64,000 nucleotides of DNA from Clostridia bacterium (lineage in GTDB: Bacteria; Bacillota; Clostridia; Christensenellales; CAG-138): contig JAFWOT010000028.1 in assembly GCA_017509785.1 (NCBI GenBank), positions 62,001 to 126,000 of the forward strand, given 5' to 3'. Positions 52,177 through 60,206 of this stretch are shown here, in pieces. The translations under genes were made by a program, and so were the position numbers. Each line of letters begins with the position of its first letter. The first letter of the stretch is position 1. A model generated the notes under the pieces. That model made no database searches. It was given only the letters and a program-made list of their open reading frames with translations, and was not told where the DNA came from.

Positions 52177-52207
52177 AAAAAGCCCCGCGCGTACCCGGCG
52201 CCGGAGC
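52177..52207 (-). terminator. probable terminator of the spoIIA operon
   Basis: GCTCCG / CGGGGC closing stem followed by five T on the minus strand; it begins 4 nt after the sigF stop. Confidence 0.5.
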
Positions 52208-52210
52208 GCC

Positions 52211-52870
52211 TCAGCCATACTCGCGAAGCTTCATTATTATGGATCTTTCGAGGCGGGAGACCCGCCCCTGTGAAATGCCGAGGGCGGCGCCCGTCTCGGC
52301 CTGGGTGCGCTCCTCGATAAAGCGCAGGCGCATGAGCTCCCGCTCCCTTTCGGGGAGGAGCGCCATGAGCTCCTCCGCCATTACGCGGGCCTCGGCGGCC
52401 TCCTCATCACGGCGTCCGCCCGCTTCATCGCCGCAAAGCGTGCGGAGGCGGTCCGCGTCGAGCGGTACCGCCGGGCTGAAAGCCGCGAGAGCGGCGGCGA
52501 TCTCGCCCTCATCCCGACCGAGGGCGCGGGAGATCTCCGACAGCCTCGGCGGGGGTTCGCCGCGCTTTCGGGCCTCATCGGCAATGGCGGCCGCGGCGGA
52601 GGCCGTCTCCCTTGCCCTTCTGCCCGCCTTGACGGGGCCGGAGGCCCGAAGGAAGTGCCTTATCTCCCCCGCGGCGGCGGAGAAGGCGTAGGTCGAAAGG
52701 CTCGCCCCGCGCGCCGGATCCCACCGGCGGATGGCTTTGACGAGGCCTATGCAGCCGACCTGAATGAGGTCCTCATACTCCGCGCCGCGGTTCGAGAAGC
52801 CTGCGGCGATCCTTTTTACGAGCGGGAGGAGCTCCTCGGCGAGGGCTTCCTCATCGGGGCGGGCGGTCAT
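52211..52870 (-). CDS. sigF: sporulation sigma factor SigF
   Basis: 219 residues. Sigma-70 family without region 1: region 2 with YEDLIQVGCIGLVKAIRRWD and SLSTYAFSAAAGEIRHFLR, region 3 (ARETASAAAAIADEARKRG), and region 4 HTH (TQAETGAALGISQGRVSRLE). Forespore-specific sigma held inactive by SpoIIAB. Start at 52870 overlaps the spoIIAB stop by 4 bp; the longer upstream reading is in the spoIIAB coding region. Somewhat shorter than B. subtilis SigF (255). Confidence 0.94.
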   Translation of the reverse strand: MTARPDEEALAEELLPLVKRIAAGFSNRGAEYEDLIQVGCIGLVKAIRRWDPARGASLSTYAFSAAAGEIRHFLRASGPVKAGRRARETASAAAAIADEARKRGEPPPRLSEISRALGRDEGEIAAALAAFSPAVPLDADRLRTLCGDEAGGRRDEEAAEARVMAEELMALLPERERELMRLRFIEERTQAETGAALGISQGRVSRLERSIIMKLREYG

Positions 52871-53289
52871 TCCCGCCGGAGGAGCTTCTTCATCGTGACG
52901 CTCGTCCCCTCCCCGGGGGCGGAGACAACGGAGACCGAATCCATAAACGCCTCCATCACGGAGAAGCCGAGGCCGGAGCGCTCCGACTGCGGGTCGGTGG
53001 TGTAGAACGGCTTCATGGCCCGTTCGATATCGCCGATGCCCCGCCCCTCGTCGCTGACGGTGACGGTGAAGAGATCGCCTTCGGAAACGAGCTTCATTGT
53101 GACCGTGCCGCCCGCTCCGCCGTAGCCGTGGACGATCGCGTTCGTCACCGCCTCGGAGACCGCCGTCCTCACGTCGGAGAGCTCCTCGACGGTCGGATCC
53201 ATGAGGCTCACGAACTGGGCGGCGACGCCGCGCGCAAGCGACTCGTTGCGGCTGAGGCTCGGAAAGCCGACTGTCAACTCGTTGTTCAT
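52867..53289 (-). CDS. spoIIAB: anti-sigma F factor SpoIIAB
   Basis: 140 residues, GHKL-type serine kinase/anti-sigma factor. N-box EAVTNAIVHGY, G1 box DEGRGIGD, and GLGFSVMEAFMDSV. Phosphorylates SpoIIAA and sequesters SigF. Start at 53289 (MNNELTVGF) with GGGGGAGG upstream, overlapping the spoIIAA stop by 4 bp. Confidence 0.96.
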   Translation of the reverse strand: MNNELTVGFPSLSRNESLARGVAAQFVSLMDPTVEELSDVRTAVSEAVTNAIVHGYGGAGGTVTMKLVSEGDLFTVTVSDEGRGIGDIERAMKPFYTTDPQSERSGLGFSVMEAFMDSVSVVSAPGEGTSVTMKKLLRRE

Positions 53290-53600
53290 ATTCCTCCCCC
53301 TTTCGTGCAGAGGCCGTACACTCCGGACATCCGGAGCACCCTGTCGACGCCCGCCTTCGCACCCGTGATATCCATGCTCCCGCCGAAGCTCGTGAGCTTC
53401 CTGTACCTGCCGAGTATCATCCCGACGCCGGAGCTGTCCATGAAGGCGACGCCGGAAAGATCGAATATGAGGCGGCGTATCCGCCCGTCGCCGAGAAGCG
53501 GGTCGAGCTTCGCGCGGGCTTCTGCCGCGAAATGCTGATCGATCTCCCCCGTGAGGGCTACGCGGAGCGTCGCGCCCTCCCGCGAACAAACTATCTGCAT
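53286..53600 (-). CDS. spoIIAA: anti-sigma F factor antagonist SpoIIAA
   Basis: 104 residues, STAS domain. Contains FDLSGVAFMDSSGVGMIL with the serine that SpoIIAB phosphorylates. When dephosphorylated by SpoIIE it frees SigF. SD AGGAGGAG precedes the ATG. First gene of the spoIIA operon, behind a SigH-type promoter. Confidence 0.96.
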   Translation of the reverse strand: MQIVCSREGATLRVALTGEIDQHFAAEARAKLDPLLGDGRIRRLIFDLSGVAFMDSSGVGMILGRYRKLTSFGGSMDITGAKAGVDRVLRMSGVYGLCTKGGGI

Positions 53601-53629
53601 GTTCTCCTCCTGTGTTTTGATGCCGGGAA

Positions 53630-53659
53630 GTATTCCCCTCCGAGAACAAAAACTCCTGC
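53630..53659 (-). promoter_or_regulatory. SigH-type promoter of the spoIIA operon
   Basis: GCAGGAGTT, 12-bp spacer, GGGGAATAC on the minus strand, close to the SigH consensus (RNAGGAWWW and RNNGAATWW). spoIIA is SigH/Spo0A controlled in Bacillus. Confidence 0.7.
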
Positions 53660-53785
53660 CGCGAAGGTTTTCTTATTTTGTCGATTGCAAATATTCGACG
53701 TTTGAGTTATATTATTGACAGATCCCGCAGGAATTATTCACGGGATCCATCCGGCCGCGCAGAGCGGCGCATGAAAGGCCAGGCT

Positions 53786-54814
53786 ATGGAAAGGATAAGA
53801 TTCTCCCTCGGCGGAGGGTATACGGCATATATAGGAGCGGGAGCCTCCGGGCTCCTCGGGGAGGAGCTTTGCTCCCTTGCCCCTGCAAAGGCGGCGCTCG
53901 TCAGCGACGACGGTCTTCCGGAAGGGCTCGTGAGCGCCTGCGCGGAAGCGATACGCGCGGCGGGCTTCGAGCCGCTTAACGTCAGGATCCCGCACGGGGA
54001 ATCGAATAAGACGCTCGAAACAGTGAGCGGGATCTACTCGGCCTTTTATGAGGCCGGCCTCACGCGGGCGGACGCCGTGATCGGACTCGGCGGCGGAGTG
54101 ACGCTCGACACGGCGGGCTTTGCGGCGGCGACATATCTTCGCGGGCTCGCGTTCGTGTCCGTGCCGACGACTCTCATCGCCCAGACCGACAGCGCCTACG
54201 GCGGAAAGACGGGCGTCGATTTCAGGGAAGGAAAGAACCACGTCGGCGTGTTCGCCCATCCGAAGGCCGTCCTCTGCGACACGGAAGCGCTCCGGACGCT
54301 GCCCGAAAGGGAGCGTGTTTCCGGCATGGGCGAGATAATAAAATACGGCGCGATAGCGGATCCCGCGCTTCTTGACAGGGTCTCGTCAGACCTCCCCGGC
54401 GCGGACGTGACAGCGCGATGCGTAAAAATAAAGAGGGATCTCGTCGAGCAGGACGAATTCGATTCCGGCGTGCGCCGCACGCTCAATTTCGGGCACACCT
54501 TCGGGCACGCTTTCGAGGCGGCCTCCGGGTTCACCCTCCCGCACGGGCAGGCCGTGGCATACGGGATGCTTGCGGGGGTCCGGCTCGGCGAAAGGCTTGG
54601 CGTGACCGCTCCGGGCGTATATGAAAGGATACTCGAAGCCTGCGCCCGCGCCGGTCTCGATACCGGCTGGGAGCCTCTCCTCCCCTCCGCTCGCGCCTTC
54701 GCCGCAAGGGATAAGAAATCCGACGGGGAGAACATCCGGTTCGTGTTCCTTGAGGATATCGGAAAGCCGACCGTAAAGAGCATACCCCTCGGCGTGCTTG
54801 TCGGGGAGATCTGA
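53786..54814 (+). CDS. aroB: 3-dehydroquinate synthase
   Basis: 342 residues. Converts DAHP to 3-dehydroquinate with NAD+ and a divalent metal, in the shikimate pathway; cytoplasmic. IGLGGGVTLDTAGFAAATYL, VPTTLIAQTDSAYGGKTGVD, GMGEIIKYG and NFGHTFGHAFE (metal ligands) are all present. Start: ATG 53786 has AAAGG 8 nt upstream; ATG 53771 has no SD, so I prefer 53786. On the opposite strand to the spoIIA operon. Confidence 0.95.
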   Translation: MERIRFSLGGGYTAYIGAGASGLLGEELCSLAPAKAALVSDDGLPEGLVSACAEAIRAAGFEPLNVRIPHGESNKTLETVSGIYSAFYEAGLTRADAVIGLGGGVTLDTAGFAAATYLRGLAFVSVPTTLIAQTDSAYGGKTGVDFREGKNHVGVFAHPKAVLCDTEALRTLPERERVSGMGEIIKYGAIADPALLDRVSSDLPGADVTARCVKIKRDLVEQDEFDSGVRRTLNFGHTFGHAFEAASGFTLPHGQAVAYGMLAGVRLGERLGVTAPGVYERILEACARAGLDTGWEPLLPSARAFAARDKKSDGENIRFVFLEDIGKPTVKSIPLGVLVGEI

Positions 54815-54898
54815 CAAAGGTTCCGGAAGTCGTTCGGCTTCACTTGGAGGAGGAACGGCGTCGTCCGTCATTTGGGCTTCGCCGGGCCGATCACGATG

Positions 54899-54935
54899 AA
54901 CACCCCCTGCTTTTCGGGCAGGGGGTGTTGATTTT
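54899..54935 (+). terminator. hairpin downstream of aroB
   Basis: AACACCCCCTGC / GCAGGGGGTGTT perfect stem, 7-nt loop, then GATTTT. It may also act on the barstar transcript from the other side. Confidence 0.65.
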
Positions 54936-54939
54936 GCGC

Positions 54940-55209
54940 TCACTCTATGACTATGTTCAGGTTCGGGTTTTCCTCCGAGGCGTCGTCGAAAAGGTGCCAG
55001 AGGCGGTTCGCGTAATCGCCGAGGCGTCTCGCGGCGGAGGACCAGTTTTTGATCGTGAGAGTCGTCGGCTCGAACACCATCGTGAGGCAGTCGTGCAGGG
55101 CGTCGAGATTGCTGCCCCAGTAGTTCTCCTCGCCGAGGACGGCGCGCAGAGCGGCGTGCGTCTCGTGCTTGGTTATGAAATCCCTTGCGTCAACCGTAAG
55201 AATCCTCAT
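54940..55209 (-). CDS. barstar family ribonuclease inhibitor
   Basis: 89 residues starting MRILTVDARDFITKHETHAAL, with NYWGSNLDALHDCLTMV, the helix that plugs the barnase active site (the Asn/Trp/Asp positions of barstar are kept), and a C-terminal strand NLNIVIE. Cytoplasmic inhibitor. GGAGGT 9 nt upstream lies within the end of the barnase gene, whose stop is 1 nt before the ATG, so the pair is translationally coupled. It is directly downstream of its presumed target. Confidence 0.93.
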   Translation of the reverse strand: MRILTVDARDFITKHETHAALRAVLGEENYWGSNLDALHDCLTMVFEPTTLTIKNWSSAARRLGDYANRLWHLFDDASEENPNLNIVIE

Positions 55210-55210
55210 A

Positions 55211-55867
55211 TCAGTCACCTCCGTAGAGCAGCGTGAAATGCTCGTAATGATCTCCGGTATAATAGATGAGCCCGTCGTTTGAAAACACGATCCTCTTTGC
55301 GCCGCGGCTCCTCGCGCCGCGCGTGTCGATATCGCACTCATAATACTTCCTGCCCGAGGCGTTGGGGAGTATCCCTTCGTAATTGCCGAAGCGGTCGCCG
55401 CCAATGGAGCAGCCGGGCGCGTAGGGTTCGAGGCTGCCGCCCGTCCAGCCGAGGGCGTTAGCGTCCTTCTTGGTGATGAAGTTGGAGGGCAGGTGCCCGA
55501 AGAGATGGATGTAGAGGGCTACCTCGTCCTTGGAGCTGTACTGCCCGTCCTCGCTGACGGGGCAGGCCGTCGGAGCGGGAGTCGGCGCGGCGGTGGGAAC
55601 CGCCGTGGGCGCGGCCGTCGGTGCGGCAGTGGGCTCAGCCGTCGGAGCGGCAGTGGGCTCCTCCGTCGGGGCGGAAGCCTCCTGCGTGGGGAGCGCTGTT
55701 TTCAATTGGTCCGAAGGATCGAAGGTCTGCAGAGCGAAGGGATCCTCCGTTACGACGGGGAGATCCTCCTGCTTCTTTTTGCACCCCGCGGGGATGCAGG
55801 CCAGAAGCAGCAGCGCGATGAGCAGCGCCGCCGCTTTTTTGAGTTTGGATGCGAATTCGTTTTTCAT
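55211..55867 (-). CDS. barnase-type guanyl ribonuclease, lipoprotein
   Basis: 218 residues. Lipoprotein signal ending LLLLACIPAGC (lipobox IPAG-C), then a Pro/Thr/Ala-rich spacer (about 45-105), then a barnase domain (about 108-218): LPSNFITKKDANALGW, APGCSIGGDRFGNYEG, GRKYYECDID (catalytic Glu), AKRIVFSNDGLIYYTGDHYEHF (Arg and catalytic His; read in parts). All three catalytic residues of barnase (Glu, Arg, His) are kept. Normal barnases are freely secreted; here lipid anchoring and a spacer would tether it on the outer face of the membrane. It carries its inhibitor gene directly after. SD is weak (GGGAAAG). A second cysteine pair is not obvious. Confidence 0.92.
   Translation of the reverse strand: MKNEFASKLKKAAALLIALLLLACIPAGCKKKQEDLPVVTEDPFALQTFDPSDQLKTALPTQEASAPTEEPTAAPTAEPTAAPTAAPTAVPTAAPTPAPTACPVSEDGQYSSKDEVALYIHLFGHLPSNFITKKDANALGWTGGSLEPYAPGCSIGGDRFGNYEGILPNASGRKYYECDIDTRGARSRGAKRIVFSNDGLIYYTGDHYEHFTLLYGGD
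55570..55670 (-). repeat. Pro/Thr/Ala linker repeat in the barnase gene
   Basis: Tandem 12-bp units (GTCGGAGCGGCA-like on the plus strand) encoding AAPT blocks. Confidence 0.7.
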
Positions 55868-55913
55868 AGCTTTCTTTCCCGGCTGTTGAGCCGAACACGG
55901 GCAGCGCCCGTTT

Positions 55914-57632
55914 TTACAGGCGATCCGTGATCGCCTTCCTCGTCGCGGGGCCGACAAGACCGTCCGCCGTGAGGCCCGCCGCGCTTTGGAACTGTTTGAC
56001 CTTCTTCTCCGTAACGGAGCCGAAATCGCCGTCGACCGTGAGGCTGTAGCCGAGCTTAGTCAGCGCGGCCTGGAGCCACTTGACGTCGCTGCCGGTGCAG
56101 CCCTTTTTGAGGGTCCTCGTCGGGACGGGGTAGCCTATGCCTCCGCCGGAGCCCGAGCCGGATACGCTCCGGAGCTTGCTCCTCGTCGCCGGACCGACGA
56201 CGCCGTCCTGCGAGAGGGAATACTTCTTCTGGAATTTTTTGACGCAGCTCTCGGTGGCGGAGCCGAAGTAGCCCGTCGTGCTGACGTTGTAGCCGAGGCC
56301 GGAGAGCCTGCTTTGGAGCCACTTGACGTCCTCTCCGCTCATGCCCTTTCGGAGGGTCCTCGTCGGGACGGGATAGCCCGAGCCGGAGCTCCCGCCGGAG
56401 GAGCCGCCCGACGAGCCGGAGGAGCTCACGACGAGCTTCATCGCGACTCTCGTCCGGGGGCCGACTATGCCGTCCTGCTCGAGGCCGTTCCTTTTCTGGA
56501 AGGTGATGACGGAGGCTTCCGTCGCGGAGCCGAAATAGCCCGTGACGCTGACGCTGATGCCGACCTTGTTCAGCACCGTCTGCACCCACTTCACGTCCTC
56601 GCCGCTCATGCCGCGGCGAAGCTCACGCGTGGGGACAGGATAGATAGTCGGATCGGAGCCCGACGCGGAGGCGCCGGAGCCGAGAAGGTTCTTGATCGCG
56701 TTCCTCGTGCCGGGGCCGCATACGCCGTCGGCGGCGATCCCGCAGTAGGATTGGAGCTTCTTGAGCTGGCGCATCGTGTTGCAGCCGAAGCTCCCGTCTA
56801 TGGGGCAGGGGTAGCCGAGGTGCAGCAGCGCCGCCTGCAGCCACCTGACGTCATTGCCCGAATTGCCGTATTGAAGGGTCCTCGTCGGCTCGCTGTAATT
56901 GGAGACGTTGACGGCGGAGGCCGAGCCGCTCGTATAGGCGGGCACGCCGTAACCCTGCACCTCGAAGCTCGAGAGCGAGGCCTTTCTTATGAGGACCTGC
57001 TCGGAAGCGTTGCCCTCCACGGCGTAGAAATACCCTCCCTGCGTGTAGAGCACGACGCCGACGTGATCCCATTGGCGGTCCGTCGCCACCCAGTCGTAAA
57101 ATACGAGATCGCCGGGCTTGGGCGAATAGGTTCCGCGGGGGTGATAGGTCACGTTGAAGTAATAGGGATTCGAGCCCGCGTGCGCGTAGGAGGCATTGTT
57201 GATCACGCTCTTCGGGATCTGCGCCTGACGCGCCGACCATGCGATGAACATCGCGCACCACTCGTAGAAGAAACCGGAGCCCTGATCGACCACGTTGTAG
57301 CCGAACCAGTAGCCGTACTCGGTATAATTGCGGTCGCCGCCGGAGTTCGATCCGTCGAGCTGGCTGATGCTGTTCCCCTCATGGTAGCCGACCTGCGAAA
57401 GCGCTATATTGATGAGGTCGAGCCTCTGGTTGCCGGTGAGCTGCACCTCGCGGAGGTTGTTATAATAGACGCTCCCCTTATAATAGGAGCTGGGAGTGTA
57501 AACGGGCGAAGCCTTCGTCCCATCCCCCTCCGGGGCGGCGAAAGCCGGAAGCGAGCCCGCGAGCATCAGCAGGCAGGCAATAAGGCAGGTCAGTTTTACA
57601 AGCGGTTTTTTCATTCTTTTCATTCTTTCCAT
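55914..57632 (-). CDS. secreted CHAP amidase with four peptidoglycan-binding repeats
   Basis: 572 residues from 57632 (two further in-frame Met codons follow within six codons). Signal peptide about 1-33. A CHAP-type NlpC/P60-like domain (about 55-225): catalytic Cys in YEWCAMFIAWSARQ, His in QWDHVGVVLY, and KPGDLVFYDW. Then four PG_binding_1 repeats (each about 70 residues) with the recurring starts TLQYGNSGNDVRWLQAAL, ELRRGMSGEDVKWVQTVL, TLRKGMSGEDVKWLQSRL and TLKKGCTGSDVKWLQAAL, joined by Ser/Gly linkers. Likely cleaves wall peptides outside the cell. Own promoter; monocistronic, 46 bp before the barnase gene. Confidence 0.93.
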   Translation of the reverse strand: MERMKRMKKPLVKLTCLIACLLMLAGSLPAFAAPEGDGTKASPVYTPSSYYKGSVYYNNLREVQLTGNQRLDLINIALSQVGYHEGNSISQLDGSNSGGDRNYTEYGYWFGYNVVDQGSGFFYEWCAMFIAWSARQAQIPKSVINNASYAHAGSNPYYFNVTYHPRGTYSPKPGDLVFYDWVATDRQWDHVGVVLYTQGGYFYAVEGNASEQVLIRKASLSSFEVQGYGVPAYTSGSASAVNVSNYSEPTRTLQYGNSGNDVRWLQAALLHLGYPCPIDGSFGCNTMRQLKKLQSYCGIAADGVCGPGTRNAIKNLLGSGASASGSDPTIYPVPTRELRRGMSGEDVKWVQTVLNKVGISVSVTGYFGSATEASVITFQKRNGLEQDGIVGPRTRVAMKLVVSSSGSSGGSSGGSSGSGYPVPTRTLRKGMSGEDVKWLQSRLSGLGYNVSTTGYFGSATESCVKKFQKKYSLSQDGVVGPATRSKLRSVSGSGSGGGIGYPVPTRTLKKGCTGSDVKWLQAALTKLGYSLTVDGDFGSVTEKKVKQFQSAAGLTADGLVGPATRKAITDRL

Positions 57633-57697
57633 TCCGTTCTCTGCTCCGTCGTTCAACAGTTCAGGAGAAGTGCAAAGCGCCGGTATTCTCCGTTTAT

Positions 57698-57726
57698 ATT
57701 GTACCATCATATCCCCCGCATTTCAA
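57698..57726 (-). promoter_or_regulatory. promoter of the CHAP protein gene
   Basis: TTGAAA, 17-bp spacer, TACAAT on the minus strand. Confidence 0.75.
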
Positions 57727-57792
57727 TGGCTCCGACACAATAATTTGTTAACAAAAAGAGGAAATCCACCATATATTGATCCGCCCTCATCA

Positions 57793-57821
57793 TTGACAAA
57801 CGGAGGGCGGTATAATATAAT
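57793..57821 (+). promoter_or_regulatory. consensus sigma-A promoter of the galactoside operon
   Basis: Perfect TTGACA, 17-bp spacer, perfect TATAAT. Predicted leader only about 22 nt before the ATG at 57850. An exact-consensus promoter usually implies repression, but no palindromic operator is evident. Confidence 0.88.
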
Positions 57822-57849
57822 AAAGAAAACTTTCCTGAGAGGGCGGCAT

Positions 57850-60186
57850 ATGATAACGAGCATCTGCAGTGGATGGGAATTCACAAAGGATCCCGCGGAG
57901 GGTTTCTTCCGCGGAGAGGTGAAAGGCGGAGCGGAGAGCTACGCCATCGTCCGTCTGCCGCATTCCGCCGGGGAGACGCCCCGGCATTACGCCTGCCCGG
58001 AGGATTACACCGGGCTTTTCGGCTACCGCAGGAGCGTGACAGTTCCCACCCCGGGCAAGCGGTATTTCGTCCGCTTTGACGGGGCGGCGCATTCGGCGCG
58101 GCTCTTCGTCAACGGCGTTGAGGCGGGCTCGCATCACTGCGGGTACACCGCCTTTACGGCGGAGATCACCTCCCTCGTCCACGAGGGGAACAACCTCGTT
58201 GCCGTTCTGCTCGACACGAACGAGCGGCCCGACGTGCCTCCCTTCGGGCTCGTGATGGATTACCTCGGCTACGGTGGGCTTTACCGCGAGGCGTGGCTCA
58301 TCGAGGAGGAGCCCGCGTTTATTGAGGACGTTTTCGCGTACGGGGATCACGAAGGAGAGCTGCACGTAAAGCTCACCGTGACGGAGCCCTTCTCCTACGC
58401 CGTCTGCCGCGTTATAAAAGGCGGCGATACGGTCAGGGAGTTCACGGCGGGCGCGTCCGAATTCACCGAAACGATACCCGGCGTTTCCCCATGGTCGCCG
58501 GAGAGCCCGCAGCTCTATGAGCTGGAGGTCTCCGTCTTCCGCGAGGGGGGCTCTCTCATGGACAGAAAGACCGTCAGGTTCGGCTTCCGCACGGCGGAGT
58601 TCCGCGCGGACGGGCTTTGGCTGAACGGGAAGAAATATTTCATGCGCGGGCTGGACAGGCACCAGTGCTTCCCCTATATCGGGGACGCCGCGCCCGCTTC
58701 GCTCCAGTTTGAGGACGCGAGGATACTTAAGGAGGAGCTATGCTGCAGCGCCGTGCGGACGAGCCATTACCCCCAGAGTCAAAGCTTTATCGACGCCTGC
58801 GACGAGCTGGGGCTTCTCGTTTTCACGGAGATACCCGGCTGGCAGCACATAGGGGACGAGGATTGGAAGCTCCGCTCCATAGAGAATACGCGCGAGATGA
58901 TACTCCAATACCGGAATCATCCCTCCATCGTTCTGTGGGGGGTCCGTATCAACGAGAGCGCGGACGACGACGGTTTTTACAGGCGGACGAACGAATTGGC
59001 GCACGAGCTCGACCCTTCGAGGGCGACGAGCGGCGTTCGCTGCATATTGAAGAGCAGCCTCCTGGAGGACGTTTACGCCTACAACGATTTTTCACACCAA
59101 GGGGGAAACCCCGGCTGCCGCAGAAAGAAGGACGTCACGCCCGATACGGAAAAAGCACTGCTCATCTCGGAGCACAGCGGGCATATGTTTCCGACCAAAT
59201 CCTTCGATAATTCCGCCCGCCGCCAGGAGCACGCCCTCCGCCACGCGAGGGTTTTGAACGCCGCTTACGAGACGGGCGAGCACGCGGGCTGCTTCGGCTG
59301 GTGCATGTTCGATTACGCGACGCACCGCGAGTTCGGCTCCGGCGACAGGGTGTGCTATCACGGCGTCATGGATCAGTTCCGCAACCCGAAGCTTGCCGCC
59401 GCCGTCTACGCGAGCCAGGGCGAAAAGCCGGTGCTCGAGATCGGCTCCACGATGGACATAGGCGATTACAACGCGAGCGTATTGGGCGAGGTCTATATGT
59501 TCACCAACGCGGACGAGGTCGACCTCTACAAGAACGATGAATTCGTCACCTCGTTCAGGCCGGAAAAGAGCGGCCTGCCGCACCCGCCGATACCCGTCGA
59601 CGACATTATAGGCGGGCTGCTGAACGCGCACGAGGGGTTCACCGGCAATAAGGAGAAGCTCCTGCGCGATTGCCTCAACGCCGCTGCGAGGTACGGCATG
59701 GACGGGCTCCCCCTGAAGGACAAGCTCAAAATGGGAGAGGCGATGCTCCGTTACGGGATGAGTTATGAGGACGGCACTGAGCTCTACGGGAGATACGTCG
59801 GCAACTGGGGCGGGCTCACCCCCACCTGGAGGTTCGACGCGAAGAAGGAAGGCAGGGTCGCCGTCTCCGTCACGAGGCGCCCCTCGCGCAGGCTGAAGCT
59901 CGACGTCCGCGTTTCAAAGACGGAGCTTTGCGAGGGTGATATCTACGACATGGCCGCAGTGCGCGTGCGCGTGCTCGACGAGAACGGCGAAACGGCGCAT
60001 TACGCTCAGCTTCCCGTAAAATTCGAATTGACCGGCGAGGCGGAGCTCGTCGGCCCCGATACCGCCGCCGCGGAGGGCGGCATGTGCGGTACGTATATCA
60101 AGACCAACGGCAGGCGCGGCTTCGCGCGGCTCAAGGTAAGCTCGCCTCAGACGGAGAGCTTCGAAATCGAATTTATTATTAAATGA
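57850..60186 (+). CDS. glycoside hydrolase family 2 (beta-galactosidase/beta-glucuronidase type)
   Basis: 778 residues, no signal peptide, so cytoplasmic. N-terminal sugar-binding jelly roll (about 20-165, YTGLFGYRRSVTVP), Ig-like domain (170-255), TIM barrel (256-550) with the acid/base Glu in GVRINESADD (about residue 370) and nucleophile Glu in LLISEHSGHM (about 440), and a C-terminal Ig-like part around EVYMFTNADEVDLYKNDE. The ATG at 57850 follows GAGAGGG. First gene of an operon with a GPH symporter and a GH36 enzyme, so I favour a beta-galactosidase acting on imported galactosides. Exact specificity cannot be read. Confidence 0.9.
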   Translation: MITSICSGWEFTKDPAEGFFRGEVKGGAESYAIVRLPHSAGETPRHYACPEDYTGLFGYRRSVTVPTPGKRYFVRFDGAAHSARLFVNGVEAGSHHCGYTAFTAEITSLVHEGNNLVAVLLDTNERPDVPPFGLVMDYLGYGGLYREAWLIEEEPAFIEDVFAYGDHEGELHVKLTVTEPFSYAVCRVIKGGDTVREFTAGASEFTETIPGVSPWSPESPQLYELEVSVFREGGSLMDRKTVRFGFRTAEFRADGLWLNGKKYFMRGLDRHQCFPYIGDAAPASLQFEDARILKEELCCSAVRTSHYPQSQSFIDACDELGLLVFTEIPGWQHIGDEDWKLRSIENTREMILQYRNHPSIVLWGVRINESADDDGFYRRTNELAHELDPSRATSGVRCILKSSLLEDVYAYNDFSHQGGNPGCRRKKDVTPDTEKALLISEHSGHMFPTKSFDNSARRQEHALRHARVLNAAYETGEHAGCFGWCMFDYATHREFGSGDRVCYHGVMDQFRNPKLAAAVYASQGEKPVLEIGSTMDIGDYNASVLGEVYMFTNADEVDLYKNDEFVTSFRPEKSGLPHPPIPVDDIIGGLLNAHEGFTGNKEKLLRDCLNAAARYGMDGLPLKDKLKMGEAMLRYGMSYEDGTELYGRYVGNWGGLTPTWRFDAKKEGRVAVSVTRRPSRRLKLDVRVSKTELCEGDIYDMAAVRVRVLDENGETAHYAQLPVKFELTGEAELVGPDTAAAEGGMCGTYIKTNGRRGFARLKVSSPQTESFEIEFIIK

Positions 60187-60206
60187 ATCAAGGGGGTTTC
60201 ATTCAA

